This document shows, in pieces, positions 1 to 12,367 of a stretch of DNA of 64,000 nt. Position numbers and translations under genes: made by a program. Source of the DNA: Eunapius fragilis (Eukaryota; Porifera; Demospongiae; Spongillida; Spongillidae). The DNA lies in contig OY811982.1 of NCBI GenBank assembly GCA_963681505.1, positions 6,252,683 through 6,316,682 on the forward strand. Reading direction: 5' to 3'. Every line of letters starts with the position of its first letter. Positions within the stretch are counted from its first letter, which is position 1. The notes below the pieces were generated by a model, which saw only the letters and a list, made by a program, of their open reading frames with translations, had not been told where the DNA came from and made no database searches.

Positions 1-159
1 TAATAGGTTCAGCCTTTAGGATTAGTAGAGTCAATTGTCCCCATAAAGTATTACCCGATTTTTTTAAATGTATTGTCATGTATTCTCACATACAGAAGCT
101 ATAAGGCTCTAGCATCCTCAGGCCCTGGGGACCCTAAGGAAATGAGGCGAGTTGAGTTG

Positions 160-1560
160 ACACACATCACCCTTACACACACACCACCTTACACACACAC
201 CACCCTTCCACACCACACACCACCCTTCCACTCGCACCACCCTTACACACACCCACCCTTACACACACACCACCCTTCCACACATACCACCCTTCACACA
301 CACCACCCTTCCACACGTACCACCCTTCCACACACACCACCCTTCCACACGTACCACCCTTCCACACACACCACCCTTCCACTCACACCACCCTTACACA
401 CACCACCCTTCCACCTAGACTACCCTTCCATACACACCACCCTTTCACTCACACCCCCTTCATACACACCACTATTTCACACACACCACCCTTTTGCACA
501 AACCACCTTTCCACACTCATCACCCTTCGACCCACACCACCCTTCGACACACACCACCCTTCAACACACACCACCCTTTCACACACACCACCCTTCCACA
601 CACACCACCCTTCCACACTCACCACCCTTCGACACACACCACCCTTCCACACACCCCACCCTTCCACACAGACCACCCTTCCACACAGACCACCCTTCCA
701 TACACACCACCCTTCCACACAACTACCATTTCACACACACCACCCTTTCACATACACCATCCTTCCACTCACACCATCCTTCCATACACACCACCCTACA
801 CACACACCACCCTTACTCACACACCACCCTTCCACACATACCACCCTTCCACACAGACCACCCTTACACACACCACCCCTCCACTCACACCATCCATTCA
901 CACACACCACCCTTCCACTCACACCATCCATTCACGCACACCACCCTGCACACACCACCCTTCCACACATACCACCCTTCCACACAGACCACCCTTACAC
1001 ACACACTACCATTTCACACACACCACCCTTTCACATACACCATCCTTTCACTCACACCATCCTTCCATACACACCACCCTACACACACACCACCCTTACT
1101 CACACACCACCCTTCCACACATACCACCCTTCCACACAGACCACCCTTACACACACCACCCCTCCACTCACACCATCCATTCACACACACCACCCTTCCA
1201 CTCACACCATCCATTCACGCACACCACCCTGCACACACACCACCCTTCCACACATACCACCCTTCCACACAGACCACCCTTACACACACACTACCATTTC
1301 ACACACACCACCCTTTCACATACACCATCCTTCCACTCACACCATCCTTCCATACACACCACCCTACACACACACCACCCTTACTCACACACCACCCTTC
1401 CACACATACCACCCTTCCACACAGACCACCCTTACACACACACCACCCCTCCACTCACACCATCCATTCACACACACCACCCTTACACACATACCACCCT
1501 TCCACACACACCACCCTTCCACACACACCACACTTACACACACAGCAACTTTACGCACAC
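160..1560. repeat. 17-bp C/A-rich minisatellite with ~284-bp higher-order repeat
   Basis: The stretch is built from degenerate copies of a ~17-bp unit (caccacccttccacaca). A larger unit is superimposed: the landmark ctaccatttcacacac recurs near 723, 1006 and 1291, a period of 283-285 bp, and the intervening order of variants is nearly identical. The unit has almost no stop codons in any frame, so long His/Thr/Pro frames (including one of 540 codons) arise by chance. No coding role is supported. Confidence 0.95.
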
Positions 1561-1569
1561 ACCGCTCGT

Positions 1570-3170
1570 ATGTCATACATAACAGCTGTATTGTTTTTTA
1601 AGTACACTTTTGATTTATCCATAGGAGCAGTCAAATTTAAGAATGATTCTACTGAACAATCTCACAATCCAGTGTATGACGTGACTCCTTGTTGATGCAG
1701 TGTGTCGATCGTACCGTAGTATTTTTATTTGAGTGTAGTTAATTTTTAGTGGTACTGTTGTTAGTTGGCATGCGCCACAACCTCCAAGGCTGTTCTGATA
1801 TGACATTGCCAAAAACAACAGTCACTGAGGGTGCCAGCAGAAAAGATCTGCCTGTGTAACCTAGCTCATAAAGCCACATGCCACATGCTTCTACACACTG
1901 TAACTTGTCAGTAGGTGCGCCTTTAAGATACCAATAAGAACTTTAATCAATAACCATACAACTGTATAAATAAGTGTGTTAACAAGGCAATAAGAATGGA
2001 GGTACAGTTTCACAATGAAAATGTTCATATAATGCTGCACAGGATTTCTCATTTCTTCATTGCCATAGTGGATGATAATCTATTGAATGAGAAAAGGAGG
2101 GTTAATAAAATGGTTCGGCATATAACATGCACATTGTCACATTGTCAATGGGTTGGTTCCCAGTGGCAGGGCAACATGTCACACACACACAAGCAACAAG
2201 CAGCCCCAATTTGGTCCAGTTCAAACCAATGTGTCATGCTGGAAAGAATATTCTTTCTGTCAGTGCAGAGTACTAATAGACAAGTATTGAACGGGGGGGG
2301 GGGGGGGGGGGGGGAGGGTCAACAAGATTGCAAAATGGTCACTGCTCTTCCCTTGCAGGGCTGAAGGGTTGGGGAGAAGGTTTGTATAAGTAGGAAAACA
2401 GGAGTGTGTGCGGACATCTGGGAGAAGGTAAAAGAATGGTGGTGTGTATAGTGCAGAATGGACTCTCTATTAGGTCCTACATGCATACTCACCACATCAG
2501 CATTGTACATGTACAATATCCCACCCCCACTTATAAAGAATTAAGCACAATGCAGGGAATAGTGTTACACATCAGATGAGCAGGAAGGTATTTAAAGATG
2601 CAGGGTCAAACACATCGGGGACAAATACATCGGTGTGTCTATAGGCAGGTAAGCTCCACCCCCCCCCCCCCCCCCTTTATAATGGTGAGGGGGGCAGTGC
2701 CCTATTTCTGACAAAAATGCAGGGGCAATTTTCCTCATGTCCCCCGATGTATCCTAAGGTTTCCAATCTGAACAACCAGGGGACCTGGGTGCTGTTTTGG
2801 TCAACCCAGTTTGTCACTGGTCATACATGGGCAGCAGGTGTCAGTACGATGTTTTGGGTGGGCTAGTACATACGGTAACTGGCAAGCAAGCAACAAGCAC
2901 ACACACAAGCTGTAGAGGTGGAACACATTCAACAGCTCTCATGATAGCAAGATGCTTTATGAATGTAAACAATTTAAGCATGATTTCTACAATTTTAACC
3001 AAGTTGTTTTCTCAGACAACTGCTAACTTGACCACATTCTATTCATTACAATCACATTACCCTTATCATCTGATCATACAAATAGGAGGAGGAGAATGGT
3101 GGGTACATGTAGTAGTATCCATCAAAGGCTTACTGCCTCTACACTTCCCAACCCTTCTGTATTTTGTGCC
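1570..3170. other. No recognisable gene; homopolymer tracts
   Basis: No convincing coding signal. It contains a 22-base G run (2293-2314) and a 17-base C run (2659-2675). The longest frames either cross the G run or lack a credible start or splice context. Confidence 0.6.
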
Positions 3171-3174
3171 TCTA

Positions 3175-3305
3175 TATGTCCCAACCCCCTCCTCCCCTCA
3201 GAAGGGCTTAGTCCCACCCCCCTTCTCCCCTATGAAAGACAGAGAGTGGCTCACATGTTGTCTCCTGCACTAAGCCCTTCAGAGGGGAGGAGGGATTGGG
3301 ACATA
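3175..3305. repeat. Imperfect inverted repeat, ~37-bp arms
   Basis: The left arm (3175-3212, tatgtcccaaccccctcctc...) is complementary to the right arm (3269-3305, ...gaggagggattgggacata) with only a few mismatches and a ~56-bp spacer. It may be a decayed MITE or local inverted duplication. No target-site duplication is evident. Confidence 0.75.
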
Positions 3306-3562
3306 CACAAGTGCTTAGAGATGGAACTCACAACCATCCACCATCCTCAAGAGAACACAGCTAGGTTCAGTAGAATATTTGGATGGTCACAGTAAGCTTC
3401 TCTTGGATATCATGTACTTTGTATCTTGGCTATCTAGAGAGAATCATTCTTGCCCAGGGTACTAGCAGCTAGACATATTTAACCCATTCTTGACCAGGGT
3501 ACAGATCAACCCAACAGGTTACATCAGCATCAGCTAGAAAGATTCTTCCTAACATATATACA

Positions 3563-6500
3563 CCCTAGGAAATGAGCTGGGAGCACACAAACCATAGAAC
3601 AGACACGACAACCGCACAAGCTCAACTCACCCCAACCTACACACACTATCAGCTCATCACATAGAACACCTCACCCAATGGACAATACCAGCCGTCGAAT
3701 GGCCAGCTTCATATTCTAATTAGAAAGTGTCCAGACCTGAATGGGAGCACACAAACCATGGAATAGACATGACAACCACACAAGCTCAACTCACCCCAAC
3801 CTACACACACTATCAGCTCATCACAGAGAACACCTCACCCAATGGACAATACCAGCCGTCGAATGGCCAGCTTCATATTCTTATTAGAAAGTGTCCAGAC
3901 CTGAATGGGAGCACACAAACCATGGAACAGACATGACAACCACACAAGCTCAACTCACCCCAACCTACACACACTATCAGCTCATCACAGAGAACACCTC
4001 ACCCAATGGACAATACCAGCCGTCGAATGGCCAGCTTCATATTCTAATTAGAAAGTGTCCAGACCTGAATGGGAGCACACAAACCATGGAACAGACACGA
4101 CAACCGCACAAGCTCAACTCACCCCAACCTACACACACTATCAGCTCATCACAGAGAACACCTCACCCAATGGACAATACCAGCCGTCGAATGGCCAGCT
4201 TCATATTCTAATTAGAAAGTGTCCAGACCTGAATGGGAGCACACAAACCATGGAACAGACACGACAACCGCACAAGCTCAACTCACCCCAACCTACACAC
4301 ACTATCAGCTCATCACAGAGAACACCTCACCCAATGGACAATACCAGCCGTCGAATGGCCAGCTTCATATTCTAATTAGAAAGTGTCCAGACCTGAATGG
4401 GAGCACACAAACCATGGAACAGACACGACAACCGCACAAGCTCAACTCACCCCAACCTACACACACTATCAGCTCATCACAGAGAACACCTCACCCAATG
4501 GACAATACCAGCCGTCGAATGGCCAGCTTCATATTCATATTCTAATTAGAAAGTGTCCAGACCTGAATGGGAGCACACAAACCATGGAACAGACACGACA
4601 ACCGCACAAGCTCAACTCACCCCAACCTACACACACTATCAGCTCATCACAGAGAACACCTCACCCAATGGACAATACCAGCCGTCGAATGGCCAGCTTC
4701 ATATTCTAATTAGAAAGTGTCCAGACCTGAATGGGAGCACACAAACCATGGAACAGACACGACAACCGCACAAGCTCAACTCACCCCAACCTACACACAC
4801 TATCAGCTCATCACAGAGAACACCTCACCCAATGGACAATACCAGCCGTCGAATGGCCAGCTTCATATTCTAATTAGAAAGTGTCCAGACCTGAATGGGA
4901 GCACACAAACCATGGAACAGACACGACAACCGCACAAGCTCAACTCACCCCAACCTACACACACTATCAGCTCATCACAGAGAACACCTCACCCAATGGA
5001 CAATACCAGCCGTCGAATGGCCAGCTTCATATTCTAATTAGAAAGTGTCCAGACCTGAATGGGAGCACACAAACCATGGAACAGACACGACAACCGCACA
5101 AGCTCAACTCACCCCAACCTACACACACTATCAGCTCATCACAGAGAACACCTCACCCAATGGACAATACCAGCCGTCGAATGGCCAGCTTCATATTCTA
5201 ATTAGAAAGTGTCCAGACCTGAATGGGAGCACACAAACCATGGAACAGACACGACAACCGCACAAGCTCAACTCACCCCAACCTACACACACTATCAGCT
5301 CATCACAGAGAACACCTCACCCAATGGACAATACCAGCCGTCGAATGGCCAGCTTCATATTCATATTCTAATTAGAAAGTGTCCAGACCTGAATGGGAGC
5401 ACACAAACCATGGAACAGACACGACAACCACACAAGCTCAACTCACCCCAACCTACACACACTATCAGCTCATCACAGAGAACACCTCACCCAATGGACA
5501 ATACCAGCCGTCGAATGGCCAGCTTCATATTCTTATTAGAAAGTGTCCAGACCTGAATGGGAGCACACAAACCATGGAACAGACATGACAACCACACAAG
5601 CTCAACTCACCCCAACCTACACACACTATCAGCTCATCACAGAGAACACCTCACCCAATGGACAATACCAGCCGTCGAATGGCCAGCTTCATATTCTAAT
5701 TAGAAAGTGTCCAGACCTGAATGGGAGCACACAAACCATGGAAAAGACATGACAACCACACAAGCTCAACTCACCCCAACCTACACACACTATCAGCTCA
5801 TCACAGAGAACACCTCACCCAATGGACAATACCAGCCGTCGAATGGCCAGCTTCATATTCTAATTAGAAAGTGTCCAGACCTGAATGGGAGCACACAAAC
5901 CATGGAACAGACATGACAACCACACAAGCTCAACTCACCCCAACCTACACACACTATCAGCTCATCACAGAGAACACCTCACCCAATGGACAATACCAGC
6001 CGTCGAATGGCCAGCTTCATATTCTAATTAGAAAGTGTCCAGACCTGAATGGGAGCACACAAACCATGGAACAGACATGACAACCACACAAGCTCAACTC
6101 ACCCCAACCTACACACACTATCAGCTCATCACAGAGAACACCTCACCCAATGGACAATACCAGCCGTCGAATGGCCAGCTTCATATTCTAATTAGAAAGT
6201 GTCCAGACCTGAATGGGAGCACACAAACCATGGAACAGACACGACAACCACACAAGCTCAACTCACCCCAACCTACACACACTATCAGCTCATCACAGAG
6301 AACACCTCACCCAATGGACAATACCAGCCGTCGAATGGCCAGCTTCATATTCTAATTAGAAAGTGTCCAGACCTGAATGGGAGCACACAAACCATGGAAC
6401 AGACACGACAACCGCACAAGCTCAACTCACCCCAACCTACACACACTATCAGCTCATCACAGAGAACACCTCACCCAATGGACAATACCAGCCGTCGAAT

Positions 6501-6840
6501 GGCCAGCTTCATATTCTAATTAGAAAGTGTCCAGACCTGAATGGGAGCACACAAACCATGGAACAGACACGACAACCGCACAAGCTCAACTCACCCCAAC
6601 CTACACACACTATCAGCTCATCACAGAGAACACCTCACCCAATGGACAATACCAGCCGTCGAATGGCCAGCTTCATATTCTTATTAGAAAGTGTCCAGAC
6701 CTGAATGGGAGCACACAAACCATGGAACAGACATGACAACCACACAAGCTCAACTCACCCCAACCTACACACACTATCAGCTCATCACAGAGAACACCTC
6801 ACCCAATGGACAATGCCAGCCATCCAATGGCCATCTAGAT
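3563..6840. repeat. 164-bp satellite array, 20 head-to-tail copies
   Basis: The monomer starts recur at 3563, 3727, 3891, 4055 and so on to 6691, with a 164-bp period. Two copies are 170 bp because of an extra ATATTC near 4535 and near 5365. Copies are nearly identical and fall into three variants at one site (acatgacaaccacac, acacgacaaccgcac, acacgacaaccacac). The monomer junction contains the 12-bp perfect palindrome TTCTAATTAGAA, changed to TTCTTATTAGAA before the copies at 3891, 5543 and 6691. The first and last copies are the most diverged. The repeated ~106-codon frames begin at GTG and overlap one another, so they are by-products of the repeat. Confidence 0.97.
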
Positions 6841-6965
6841 ATTAAACTAATAACTCACGTCATTCGTTATAGCACCTATTAATAACTCTGAACATATCAC
6901 TGGTTTAGCATTAAGGTAACGCATTGGGGATGCAGGTTGGCGGAACTAGGGGCCACAAGAGACCA

Positions 6966-6990
6966 GTGCGCCCCCCCCCCCTCCCCCACA

Positions 6991-7024
<34 letters not shown>
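6966..7024. repeat. Poly-C followed by (CA)n
   Basis: A C-rich run (cgcccccccccctccccc) is followed directly by a (CA)n tract ending near 7024. Simple sequence. Confidence 0.9.
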
Positions 7025-7025
<1 letters not shown>

Positions 7026-7026
<1 letters not shown>

Positions 7027-9215
7027 ACTTTCTTACTGCTTGCGATGATTATGGCGCACATCCATACGGTAATACCCCCCGACTGGAAAGGAAGGGGATT
7101 TTTCTTCCATCTCCGGCGCTTCTCTGCTTGATATTTACTAATTAGAGTGCCGCTTAATTGCATTTATTAACCTCGGCCCAACTTAACGTAGGTACTTGTA
7201 TATTCCTATTACTGCGCACTATTGTGGGTTTATACTGCACACGCGCGTTTCCGAGGGGGGGTTGATACGCGCCGAATACTTGTGTAATACTAAACCCCCC
7301 TTCATATCCATCTGCATACTGCTCATGGTATGTGTATATCTCGATACGAGTCAGGATATTGGTCTGCATACGCGCATGTCTGCATACCTATCTGCATACG
7401 TTAACGTGGGCAGACCTCTGCAATCTCTGCATACGGTACTATGTCACGCAGTGTAATGAGATCTATGCCCGACTGAATCTCCACCTGGTCAGGGCTAATG
7501 CTTATAGCTATCCTCTCTAGGATAGCTCGTCTACTGTACTTTGTATTCAATCAAATAATTAATTTTGTTGTTGATTCTCTTGCTCGAAAAACGAAAGCGA
7601 AAAATAATCACACTGCGTTAATGTTTGAAAACACGTTTTCAATGCACAGACGTGTATGAATGTCCGAAATTGCTGGACATGGAGCCTATAGCATCATAAG
7701 CCCATGCGGCCATGCCCACTTTCTGTCACTACTTACTCTTCTAGGAAATAACTGGGGAAGGGAGTGGCATGTGTATGTGTACATGCGCAATTGGCATCCA
7801 TGCCACACCTTCTACACCTATGTGAATTTACTATAACATGTAGGCACCGTGACTGAATCACTCCACTGTACAGCTTCATGTATGAAGTATTACCTGCCAC
7901 ATGCCCATGTGATGTACATGCAAGACTATAGATACATAGATACAACATCTCATTGAAAGAGTACATGAACTTTGATGAAACACAAGCCAATGCAAAATTA
8001 CGACTCAATTAGTACGATATTGTCTGGGGCCTTCACTTGGTAGTTGATCTTGAGGATGTGCTGGCCATTTGGGTGAGGGGATGGGTGACCCTTTGCTGGG
8101 AGAATGCACTCTCTTGATCTGTGTGGGTAAACATCATCTTGTCTGCAATAGAAACCAAAGTATGTCACCTTTGCAACAGCAGCAACATCACCATGAAAAA
8201 TGAGGAGGAGGGAAAAGATCACTTCATCAGTCCCTCGCCCCCACCCCCCCCCAAAAAAGTGTCATCAGGCTTGTATCCTTTTTTCATCTCGTCTGTACCC
8301 CTAAAGTGGTGAGTGATGGGTGGCCTGTGAAATGTTGCTTAGGACATTTCTGTCCAAAAAGAGGCCCGACAGAGCTCTGTGGTATGTGTGCATGTGTGTG
8401 GTACACAGATGCTTTGCGCCTACAGACCAACATGTCCTTGTCAGGACATTATGACACTAATGTGTGCCCATGTGTGCTTACAAGTGTGGATGGTTTGCCT
8501 GGATCATCATTCCCTTAGTTCACATCCTGAGAGGAGTTCATGCTCAAAAGGTGATGCAATTACTTACTAAAAGAATTTACCCAAGGCAGCTATGATGAGC
8601 AGCTCACATACCATCTCTTTACCACATCCATTTCATGATGAATCCATCGCATCAGTGTCCCTTCATCCATCTGGGGGTGTGGACTCGGATCTTCAGAGCA
8701 AAAGCCTTCTGAGTGCTACATGTGTTGGAACAAAACCATTATTAATTGGATCAAGGTACAATAGTCGTAGAGCGCATGTACATGTGTCAATGCTTAAATA
8801 GCGCAATAACAAACAATAAAGGTACGACATTATTTGTTGGCCATCACGTGCAGTTCAAACCTACCTCTTCAGCTTACTTGGGCGCAGCCACACCCACTGG
8901 CTATGGGCTGTATCCGATCCTAGGTATTAAAGGAATTGTTCAGTGCTCAGCTGTGCACAACCATACTAGTGACAATCAATACGACCCCACAATGTTTGTA
9001 AAAGCATATATAATGAGACTTTACATGTAACTTAAAACCTTTTATATTTTTCAGACAAAATGGAAGCTAGGATAATAATACGCACAGAAGCAAATGTGTA
9101 TCATCTTACCACTTTGATACAAGCTAGCTGTGTGTGCCTCCCCCACCCTCGCCCATCCTTATAAATGGCTCAATCCATGAATGCATGTGTATACACAATA
9201 CCAGAACAGTTAAAA
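7026..9215. other. No recognisable gene
   Basis: Only short, unrelated frames. Around 7312-7436 the words ctgcatac/tctgcatacg recur at least five times at irregular spacing. A C-rich run lies near 8240-8256. I see no domain or convincing exon. Confidence 0.5.
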
Positions 9216-9218
9216 ATA

Positions 9219-9432
9219 AGTGTGTGTGTGTGTGGGGGGGGGGGGGGGTGGGTTGCAGCAGGCTTGCATTGTAAGGTCTGTACTGTGTGTACAGACCATC
9301 TTGGATGGTGATTGCAAATATGCATTGCTTCCCATGTTAGTCCCCAAGTCCTGACAGTTTTTGGGGTGGGCTCAGTGCCATTAACACAGGGGCTACACAC
9401 ACACACACATACACACACACACACACACACAT
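9219..9432. repeat. (GT)n, poly-G and (CA)n tracts
   Basis: A (GT)n tract runs into a G run at about 9219-9250, and a (CA)n tract spans about 9400-9432. Long Val/Cys frames across them are spurious. Confidence 0.9.
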
Positions 9433-10110
9433 ACAACTCAGTGACTGCATGTACATTTTGAAAGGTAGAGGCTAGTTGGGTAACATGGAGGGAACAGTGT
9501 GCCTGAAGCAGTTAGGGACAACGACAATGTTGATACCATGACAACAGGGCCAAATGGGTGAGTTGTCCACACAATGGACTGGGGACTGCCCAGGCATAAT
9601 GATAGCCATCTTGGATGGTGTTGGTGATTGAACAATATATGCATTGCAGACATGTTTCCCATCTTAGTCCCCCAGTCCTGACAGTTTTTGGGGTGGATTC
9701 AGTGCTATTAGCACAGTGGCTATACACATACCCAAGACACTATGACTCTGTACAGATCACTAGAGGCTAGTTGGATAACATGGAAGGAAGAATGCTCTAA
9801 AATGTCACAGGGGTGTGCCTGGAGCAGCAATGTTGCTACCATGACAACAGGGGTAGTGTATAGCCACATGTGCTAATGGCCCAAAGACTTGGGGGACTAT
9901 TGTGGGTAACATTCTGCCATGCATAAATTTGCCTTTTGTTCAATCGCCGTCCAAGATGGCTACCATTATGCCTGGGCAGTCCCCAGTCCACTGTGTGGGC
10001 AACACACCCACAACTTACACACAAAATTCAGTGACTGCGTGTAAAGACCACTGTACATTTTGAAAGGGGTGGAGGCTAGTTGGGTAACATGGAGTTTTGA
10101 GAGACCCAGG
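9280..10110. repeat. Mixed direct and inverted duplication
   Basis: A block beginning ccatcttggatggtg... and containing cctgacagtttttggggtgg occurs at about 9296-9400 and again at about 9600-9727. A third copy lies inverted at about 9865-10015: its reverse complement reads gactggggactgcccaggca as at 9578-9597. A separate block (cagtgactgcatgtacattt, then ggctagttgggtaacatgg) is direct at about 9438-9490 and 10028-10092. I see no coding content. Confidence 0.8.
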
Positions 10111-10124
10111 AACAGTTTGTGACA

Positions 10125-10216
10125 TGTGTTGTTGTCATGACAACTGGGCACACGGGAGTGTTGTTGTCATGACAACTGGGCCCACGGGTGTGTTGTTGTC
10201 ATAACAACTGAGCCAA
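10125..10216. repeat. Three 32-bp repeats carrying the palindrome GTTGTCATGACAAC
   Basis: Perfect 14-bp palindromes lie at 10131-10144 and 10163-10176, and a one-base variant (GTTGTCATAACAAC) at 10195-10208, spaced exactly 32 bp. Each is followed by tggg(c/-)acacggg-like sequence. Half-copies (ccatgacaacaggg) occur upstream near 9536 and 9839. It could be a protein-binding cluster or simply a minisatellite. Confidence 0.85.
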
Positions 10217-10543
10217 AACAGTACATTGTTCCCCAACACACTGGATTGGGTAGTTACAATGGGGAAGGCGATAATTAAGTCACATGCAATCAGGAATGCT
10301 ATGTTTTAATTAATGACTATCAGGCTATGTACTCTTACTGGGATCCATGGGTATAAGTTATGTTTAGCTTCCCCATGGTAGACACAACTGGAGCCATCGA
10401 CTAGCTAGATTTTGTTCAAGGCTGCAATGTACTAGTACGCTTGGTTCGATATGCCTGGTTCAAGCTGGACCTAGTTCGGTTCAGCATCAAAAGGATGGTA
10501 GAGGCAATAGCTCATTTCGCGTTATAATCCTAGCTTGCAGTGG

Positions 10544-10791
10544 GAGGGGCGGATACAGGAATTTCCAAAGGGGGGGGGGTGGGGGTTGAGACCCGCGCGA
10601 TACGAAATGCAGGGATGGAGTGCTGACCGCATCAGGCCCGATACGAAAAGCGGGGGGGGGGGGGGGGGGGTGCTGTCCGCCTCAGCCCGATACAAAAAGT
10701 GGGGAGAGGGGGGCTGCTTAGCAGAAAAGGGGGAGGTACCTTAAATGAAAGGGGGGGTTGCAACCCCCAAACCCCCCTGCATCCGCCTCTG
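10544..10791. mobile_element. G-rich non-autonomous element with short inverted ends
   Basis: The left end, GAGGGGCGGATACAGG, pairs with the right end, CCTGCATCCGCCTCT (reverse complement AGAGGCGGATGCAGG). The interior is G-rich, with a 19-base G run at 10652-10670 and two to three degenerate repeats of cccgatacgaaaagcgggg. It resembles the element at 59302-59832 in its GGCGGAT ends and G-rich arms. No transposase frame and no clear target-site duplication. Confidence 0.6.
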
Positions 10792-10799
10792 AGTGGCTA

Positions 10800-11350
10800 T
10801 AAATGACGATGATGAAGCTAAACTTGACTTATGGCAAGCGGAGGATCCACTAATATATGATAGTAGTCACGGTAAACAGAAATAACGGACTCGGAGAACA
10901 AAAACATCCATTGCTAAAATTATGTCTACTTTGGGCTCACCTCAGCGTTTCGTCAGAAAAGCACAATATAAATTTTAAATTCGAAATAGTTCCCGCTTAA
11001 TAGTACGACCTTAGCGCCTGCGCAGATACATGATGGGCCGCGCCCAACGATTTGGATTGTGAGGTAAAGGATAATAATTTTCTCACGTGACTGTATTTCG
11101 ACATTGGTGGTAAATTGTTGCATTTCATCATTTACATCAGAATGCAATTGTTTCAATGCCAGTTACAATGGTCTTTAATGCGTTGTATGGCATTTTGTAG
11201 CAATAGCTGGATATTTGCAGCATTAAAAATAACAGCGATCTACAGTTGGTGCAAAGTAATGTAAGACTGCAGTATAATTATTACTGCAGTAGTAAACCGT
11301 GGTAATTCTCTGTAGTATTCCTAACTTTTTTTCCTGTGATACCTCCGGAG
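10800..11350. other. Upstream of the glycosyltransferase-like exon; probably intron
   Basis: No coding signal. The last ~40 bases (ctaactttttttcctgtgat...cggag) look like a polypyrimidine tract ending in AG, so this is more likely an intron than a promoter. Confidence 0.4.
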
Positions 11351-11351
11351 T

Positions 11352-12367
11352 CGAAAAGTGAAACCTGTGCTGGGGGGAAAAATGGTTCAGGACAGTTGTC
11401 CCCGGCGGGTGATCCAAGGGCCTCCCAGAGTGCCTCTCATATTCCTGTCAAACCGAGTGCAGCCGCCAATACCTCGGCCCAGCGCCGACCGCATGAGCCC
11501 CTTTCCACTCCCTATTACGTTCTATACATGATGCAAACGGAGCAGTGCCTTCCTGCTTACTATAGACAGAATGAAGTTTTCTGGAGCAAAAACCTGGGAT
11601 TTGAGGTCATCGTACTCTCCTTCAGGAAGGAGTGTCTGGACGAATCGATACTGTGGCCGCACCTCCAGTATCTCGTTAACACTAGTTCCACTTGGACCAC
11701 AGGAAGAAATTTGCTCTTTGAAGCTGCCATGAAAAGGAAGAAGACCTATCTGTACTACGTATTCATGGACGACGACTTTGCCATGGGAGACCCTAGACAG
11801 TTTCCCGTAGGCCCATGGCGGAGGTTTGAGGACTCACTTCGTTCTCTTGAACCAGCCGTTGCAGCTATTGACATCGGTTGGCTTAGTAAGATACGTGATT
11901 TTCATGTGGGTCGTCAGTGCTCCGGTGAGACGGCCGAGTTCATCGGGACGGTGTGGTTCGACGCCATATGTAACGCCTTCCATTACAAAGCTGTTCGTCA
12001 CATCCTTCCTTACGACCCCACGTTCGACGAGCAGACGTGGTGGGCCAGTCAAATGTCTGTTATCATTAGAAGCGAAGTTTTGTTCAGAGGGCAAGTCGTT
12101 ATCCACACAGAACTGTTTGGGGATAATACGCAACATCGCCCCTACCCGAGAGATTTCAATTTCACCCCGGATATGATACGTCACATGAGCAAAGGCTTGG
12201 AAACGCTGGTCCCCGAGGAGAGCGCAGCGTGTGCTAATGCCACGATACAACAGTGGAGAACTGCGGACCAACCCTTGCAACATGGTTCGAACTCACCCAC
12301 ACTGTGTTTACCTCCCCCCACTAATCATGACACAATTACACCTGGTCTATATGCATGCATTGATTGA
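11352..12367 (+). CDS. Glycosyltransferase-like protein, 3' (probably last) exon
   Basis: An open frame of about 338 codons ends at TGA 12365-12367. No suitable ATG opens it. A pyrimidine tract ending at AG 11350-11351 suggests a 3' splice site, so the N-terminus lies on an unseen upstream exon; the first internal ATG pair is at 11528. The first ~55 residues are low-complexity Ser/Pro/Ala, fitting the stem of a Golgi type II enzyme. Then comes YYVLYMMQTEQ..., a Trp-rich block with GRN (11702-11710) and YYVFMDDDF, whose Asp-Asp-Asp (about 11768-11776) looks like the metal-binding DxD of nucleotide-sugar transferases. Further on, WFDAICNAFHY and FDEQTWWASQ look like acceptor-site blocks. I cannot name the family, and activity is inferred only from the DxD-type motif and overall pattern. 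The ~100-codon frames inside it are shadows. Confidence 0.72.

Noticed and set aside
73-1695. 540-codon His/Thr/Pro frame and its sister frames
   Set aside because: Entirely inside the 17-bp minisatellite; open in several frames on both strands because the unit lacks stop codons.
3563-6840. CRISPR-like array
   Set aside because: The units are contiguous satellite monomers with no spacers, and the genome is eukaryotic.
3563-6840. CENP-B box in the satellite monomer
   Set aside because: gccattcgacggctgg contains TTCG but does not fit the rest of the 17-bp consensus.
3727-6882. About twenty overlapping ~106-codon frames
   Set aside because: They begin at GTG, overlap each other by two thirds and track the 164-bp satellite; not a protein family.
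11834-12283. 149-codon minus-strand frame
   Set aside because: Antisense shadow of the glycosyltransferase-like exon.
12280-12300. tRNA B-box-like ggttcgaact
   Set aside because: No A box or acceptor stem upstream; it lies inside the coding exon. The similar word near 50478 also lacks tRNA structure.
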